Assembly: GCA_037126765.1 (NCBI GenBank)
Contig: JBBCBC010000017.1
Coordinates: 27,643,916 to 27,707,915, forward strand
Reading direction: 5' to 3'
DNA from: Stenogyne calaminthoides
Taxonomy: Eukaryota > Streptophyta > Magnoliopsida > Lamiales > Lamiaceae
Length of the DNA stretch: 64,000 nucleotides
The notes under the pieces were generated by a model. That model did no database searches. It was not told the DNA's origin and saw only the letters and a program-made list of their open reading frames with translations. The translations under genes and the position numbers were made by a program. This document shows, in pieces, positions 59,901 through 64,000 of the stretch (positions within the stretch are counted from its first letter, which is position 1; each line of letters starts with the position of its first letter).

Positions 59901-60900
59901 GATTATTGACTATGGTATTACTGAATAATGCTTGTGGTATTGCTAGTATTGCTTATTGTTGATTGTGGTATGTGATATTGTTGATTGTTATATGTGATTT
60001 TCATGTGGTATTTCTGATTGTGGTATGTGGTATTGTTTAATATGATATTATTGATCATTGATTACGATATTACAGGTGTTTCCGAAAACAAGATACAGAC
60101 TGTGTGTGGCACATCCAATAAAACAAAATTTCCAAATATGGAGAACTGAAGAGAACTGGCCCTTTTAAATATGCATTCAACAAATGTCTATCGGGATGTA
60201 CAGATAAAAATGACTTTGAAAATAATTGGAAGAACATGATATCCAAGTACGGACTTGAAGAAAATGATTGGTTTACCATATTATATGGATTAAAAGAAAA
60301 GCGGTGCACCGCATTGAGTAAAAACATATTTTCAGTTGGGATAATATCGTCTCAAAAAAGTGAAAGCACGAATCACGCAATTGGATTTCGAGCAAACAAA
60401 AAAACAAGTTTGACAAAATTTTACGGGATTTTAAAAAATATCGAAAATCAGTGGAGAAGCACAAGAACATCAGATGAATTCTATTGTGAAAAACTCTATG
60501 TAAAAAGTATTTGAATATGAGAGAAATATTGAAGCATGTTGCAAATATACATAGTCACAATGTTTAAACGTTTTGAAAAAGAATTCCTGAAGTGCATACC
60601 TCTTAATATCTCTTTCATTGAGGAACGTGACAACACTTTGGTTTTTGATGTTGTTTATGAAGGTGTGGAGCACAATAGATGAGTAGAATATAATCGTGCC
60701 ACATACATAATCACTTGTAATTGCACTAAGTTCGAGGAAATGAGAATGCTTTGTTGCCATGGCTTGAGGATCTTGCTTGTATATTCCTTATAGAAGATAT
60801 CTGATCAATACATATTGAAAAGATGGTGCAAAAATGCAAAATTACAATTGTGGACGATACACAAAAAGAAACAAACAACAAGAATATGTATTGTTTGTTT
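56930..60900 (+). pseudogene. FAR1/FHY3-like or MULE transposase pseudogene
   Basis: FAR1-type DNA-binding module in two parts split by a solo LTR: LYSKHARSLGFSVRKSTN (57130-57190), then GCTASMLIKRDKDERYEVVK and NQYHNHKF (59190-59270). MULE transposase core: FDITYRTNKYNMVCALFVGF and IMFGCAFLSNERTNTFEWLF (59650-59790), and a shifted DQDLAIAKAIEK equivalent. A good intron (GT 59871, AG 60075) joins to VFPKTRYRLCVAHPIKQNF. Then 60236-60514 and a SWIM zinc finger CNCTKFEEMRMLCCHG near 60715-60765. Multiple stops. It could be a domesticated FAR1-related gene or the transposase of a Mutator element. Confidence 0.82.
57209..59065 (-). repeat. Solo LTR of the Copia A/B family, inside the FAR1-like pseudogene
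   Basis: About 1857 bp, tgttggggaatt to ataaccccatca, about the length of the A and B LTRs and clearly diverged from them (older). Flanks gcata (57204-57208) and acata (59066-59070) are a TSD with one mismatch. Removing it rejoins the FAR1 frame (ICGKHI then LLGKLYVCSC). No internal region or second LTR is present. ORFs of 91-92 residues inside are LTR sequence. Confidence 0.87.
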
Positions 60901-61038
60901 TATTTCTTCCCACTAACACTATTTATTATACTGAAACTAAAACTACTTAATAATTACAACAATAAATAATAATAACACTATAGATTAACAATACTTTTTC
61001 ACACGAAATTTTTCACATTTAATTTGCTATATACATAT
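60901..61038. other. AT-rich spacer
   Basis: Short AT-rich non-coding DNA between the FAR1-like pseudogene and element F. Its last five bases (catat) should be the TSD of F; the partner is outside the window. Confidence 0.5.
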
Positions 61039-62931
61039 TGTTGGTCCCGGTGCTAACGAGTCTCACACGTGTATGGGGGGGAATACACGTGTTCAGTGAT
61101 TTTTCAAACTTTTTCTTCACTGAGGTCAGATGGGTCAGGTTATCCTGATATTTTTGTCCTGAGAAGCACGGATTGCCCTGAGTCAAAGTCTACTGAGACA
61201 ATGATCCTGAGCTGCTTTCAGAAGCTTCAGATTAGCCCAACTGATCCTGAATTTATCAGAGATCCTGAGGAGTTTGGATCAAATAATTATCTTACTGAAC
61301 ACTCAGTAGAGTTAGTTCAGTTTGGTAACTATCTGTTCTAGCTACTCAAGTGTGCGGAATGGTTGGCCCTAAGTTTATACTCATTTTAGCTTTGCTGAAA
61401 TATCTTCTTCCTTTAATAAAACAGTGATTAAGGCTGTGACCAATTTTATGCAGTTCAGTGGATTGGTTCCAACTAAATATCAGTGAAATATGCTTTCAGT
61501 GAAAAACACGTAACAGATAAAATGCAGTACAGAAAGCAAACACCACAGCAATTATAGTGGTTCAGAGACTCAAGCTCCTACGTCCACTCTCTCTGATATT
61601 CAGAGAAATTCCTTAACCACTTCCTAAAGCTTTCAGGCTAACTCACTGTAGCTTACTCACTTTTCTACCTTGAGTTTTCTGGCTGACTCACTGCAGCTTA
61701 CTAACTCAAACACACACAAGTGTTCAGACTACCACAAGTAGCTTACTAATTTCTTCTCTAGAGTTTTCTGGCTAACTCACTCTTTACAACTCTAACTCAC
61801 CAACAAAACACACACAAACTACCTTAACAAAGGGTATGGGTTTTGGGTTGGTTTCCAACTAGGGTGAGATATCCTTTACAATAAGAACTAATGCAAAGGC
61901 TAGGACATCTCTTCTAAGCTTTGGATATATCTATCAATCTAGGCTTAGAATAGTGAGCTCTCTCCAATGTGAAACACTTGGGAAATTCTAGGGTTTTCGA
62001 GTGCTTCAATTTGCAATAATACGAATGAGCTCTTGAGTTGCTTTGAAATTTCCCGTGACCTCTCAATGTAAAGGGTCACTGGTATTTATAGGCAACTTCA
62101 CCAAGGTCACTCTTTGAAAAAAACTATCCGTTGGAAGAGATAGCTTTATGAGTTTCCTCTTCTGGTGTTTGATGAACGACTATTTTTAGGGTTTGAACAC
62201 TCCCTTGCATGTTTTAGGAAATATGCAGTCATGTAGTCAATCACCAATTTTTGCGATCGGAACTTAGTACTATCGACATAATTGGTCCCAATCGCTTTCA
62301 AATTGTTAGTGAAGCATGCAGTGTTGTCTTCCTCTGATTGGTTCTTGTCTTCAGTGAATGTAGACAAACAAAAAGGCTCTTTTTGGTCAATCTCTCTAAA
62401 TGAGACAACCTTAAACAACACTTAGACTTAGTTCCTTTTGTCTGCACTAAAATGTTTTGGGCAATATCTACTTTTCTGAACATGTGCATTTTTCTCAGTT
62501 TTGTAGTCTTCAGATAGATATTATTCAGTGCCTCAACATTCAAAGTTATATTGAGTATTCAAGATTTCATCGAGTCTTCAAGAATTCATCGAGTCTTTAG
62601 TGTCTTCAAAGAACTTCATCGAGTCTTGATGTCTTTCAAAGAACTTCATCGAGTCTTCAATGTCTTCAAAGAACTTCAAAGACCTTTTGAACATTCATTT
62701 CTCTCGATTCTTGATTCTCATCGATTCTTTAGTTACTCAGTACCTTCTGAGTTCTTCAGTAACTTCAAGTTCTAACCTGATCTATATCTGCTAACTATAC
62801 ATTGTGCAGATATCTTCGTGAACAATCTATGCTGAAACCTGACTCAGGCTATCAAGATTATCCTGAACATGTCATACTTAAGGATTTTTGGGATCTAATC
62901 AAAACTTCTTTATTAAATTCATCTCCCAACA
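61039..62931 (-). repeat. 3-prime LTR of element F
   Basis: 1893 bp. On the minus strand it starts TGTTGGGAGATGAATTT and ends CGGGACCAACA, the same end as family C. A TATA box (TATAAATACC) lies at 62090-62081 on the minus strand. The plus-strand 90-residue ORF at 61069-61341 and others are LTR sequence. CAG/CTG sites are mostly intact here. Confidence 0.85.
62555..62690. repeat. Tandem repeat in element F LTR (tcatcgagtcttcaa)
   Basis: Four to five copies of a unit of about 33 bp containing aacttcatcgagtctt and tgtcttcaaag, located in the U3 portion as read on the minus strand. It gives a repetitive 74-residue ORF that is not a gene. Confidence 0.85.
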
Positions 62932-63064
62932 TTTTCCCCCTTTTTGATGATGCCAAAACCATCCTGTTACATTTAAGAAAACCTAACCTATCCTTAGGTT
63001 TCAATTTATCTATTACAAACCAAAATGGTATTTCACCCAACAATTTTCTAAACAATCTGGCATA

Positions 63065-63962
63065 TCAAGTAATTAAAGACATGTAAAAAGATAATGAGAT
63101 ATTATCTTTTGAGCATAAAGATAAAATTTTCATTGATATAGAATAAGAGTTACAGCTTACAAGGAAAATAAAAAAAATCGGAAGAACAAAGTCTTGATCT
63201 TTCTTCCACTTCATCCTCCTCGACACTTCCAAAGTTGAACATCCCGTAGTATCTCTTCTTCGCCATCCCTTGCCTTGATTATATCGGGGGTTGTTTCTCG
63301 TTAGGCCTAAATTTGATGGCATACTTGGGCTATATCCCGAGAAATGGTCGCTTCATTCACATAGTCATTCTCAAACCTAGGAGTTGGGTACATGTATGGA
63401 CCGGGGGGCTACTATCTGCGTTTCTTCTTTCATCCGCCATGTTGATCCAACTTTGCGGTATTTAGATAGAATGTCATTAAGTACTCAATGAAGGCTTCAT
63501 TCTTATCCGAGTTGCTCCCCTCCATTCTCTCGTAATCTCATATTAGAACCCGTAAGGTTCTCTTGATCTCTTCCCATGCATCATTGAACCGTATAGGCAT
63601 CCACTTGTCAATGTCGCGCCACTTCGAAGTTTTTTTCCGTACCCTCCTTTTTTGCTTAAAAACTTTTTAAAACCACCTCTTCTTTTTTGCTCTTCTTCTT
63701 TCTTCTTCCTGATCAGTGGAACACCGGAAACTGAAGCAGCAGTCTTCTTCTCTTTTTCAATCTGAAGAACTTTCAGAGTTTTCTTGGTATCGAAGACTTC
63801 TTTCTGAGTTTCAGTTTCTTCCTCAGATTCTTCAAATTCCATTATCAACTTCCTCTGAGTAGGTTTTGAAACTTTAGCTCTTTTCTTCTTTTCTTGTTCC
63901 ACGAATGCAACACCTTTCTTTTTCGTCTCGACTTGCTCTTCACTCGGCTTTGCTTGTCTCAA
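63065..63962 (-). pseudogene. Post-pol ORF of element F, C-terminal part
   Basis: A 139-residue minus-strand frame (63962-63543) is Lys/Glu-rich: KKRAKVSKPTQRKLIMEFEE and SEEETETQKEVFDTKKTLKV, then a basic GGFKKFLSKKGGYGKKLRSG stretch. It continues, with frame breaks, through MEGSNSDKNEAFIEYLMTFY (minus from about 63524) to about 63065. The position before the PPT and the charged composition parallel the post-pol ORF of D. No domain identified; upstream part outside the window. Confidence 0.55.
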
Positions 63963-64000
63963 TCATCCTTCTATCACTCGCGATTTTTCACCAATTACTT

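Larger units (their letters stand above)
61039..64000 (-). mobile_element. SIRE-type Copia element F, 3-prime end (continues beyond the window)
   Basis: Minus-strand element: 3-prime LTR at 61039-62931, PPT tttgg...aaaaagggggaaaa (62932-62947 on the complementary strand, preceded by ggcatcatc) and a post-pol ORF. The PPT and the tggcatcatc words match elements C and D. Gag and pol would lie to the right of 64000. Confidence 0.82.

Noticed and set aside
61069..61341. 90-residue plus-strand ORF
   Set aside because: Lies entirely in the element F LTR, antisense to the element, with no recognisable domain.

Overview
This is repeat-dense plant nuclear DNA, probably from a eudicot. Nearly everything recognisable is a transposable element, and almost all of it is nested: by removing one insertion at a time, interrupted reading frames and target-site duplications (TSDs) close up again. 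I see no intact host gene, no rRNA or functional tRNA gene and no CRISPR array. All calls come from reading the sequence; lineage names for elements are family-level inferences.

1-23278: a non-autonomous LTR element with SIRE-type ends (family C). It is built as LTR / 135-bp spacer / LTR / 134-bp spacer / LTR, and each spacer holds little more than a tRNA-primer site and a polypurine tract. LTR1 is split by Copia element A (507-9588, minus strand; TSD gcaag/acaag). LTR3 is split by its sister Copia element B (12630-21794, plus strand; TSD tgagt). A and B have 1.84-kb LTRs, gag and pol, but are full of stops and frameshifts. 23279-25036: short AT-rich flank and a Mutator-like non-autonomous element with a perfect 9-bp TSD, carrying a minisatellite.

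25210-33881: an old Copia element (G, minus strand, 303-bp LTR) cut by two gypsy-type solo LTRs: H (25443-29214, minus) and I (29871-33177, plus). H itself carries a LINE remnant, which in turn carries a 586-bp Mutator-type MITE with a perfect 9-bp TSD.

34578-54850: a CACTA (En/Spm) transposon with a decayed TNP2 transposase gene and the tail of a Ulp1-type protease gene, both on the minus strand. Its transposase is interrupted by a 14.8-kb SIRE-type Copia element D (38305-53126; TSD tcaac). D has gag, pol, an apparent antisense unit and a separate 3-prime ORF with its own leader and intron.

54854-60900: a PIF/Harbinger-like element and a FAR1/MULE-transposase-like pseudogene interrupted by a solo LTR of the A/B family. 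61039-64000: the 3-prime LTR and downstream ORF of another SIRE-type element (F, minus), running off the window.

The observation I would check first is a recurrent change at CAG/CTG sites between paired repeat copies (CWG read as CG, CCG or CGG). It coincides with broken reading frames and could be a long-read base-calling footprint of CHG methylation. The most unusual element architecture is the three-LTR family C array with 135-bp spacers.
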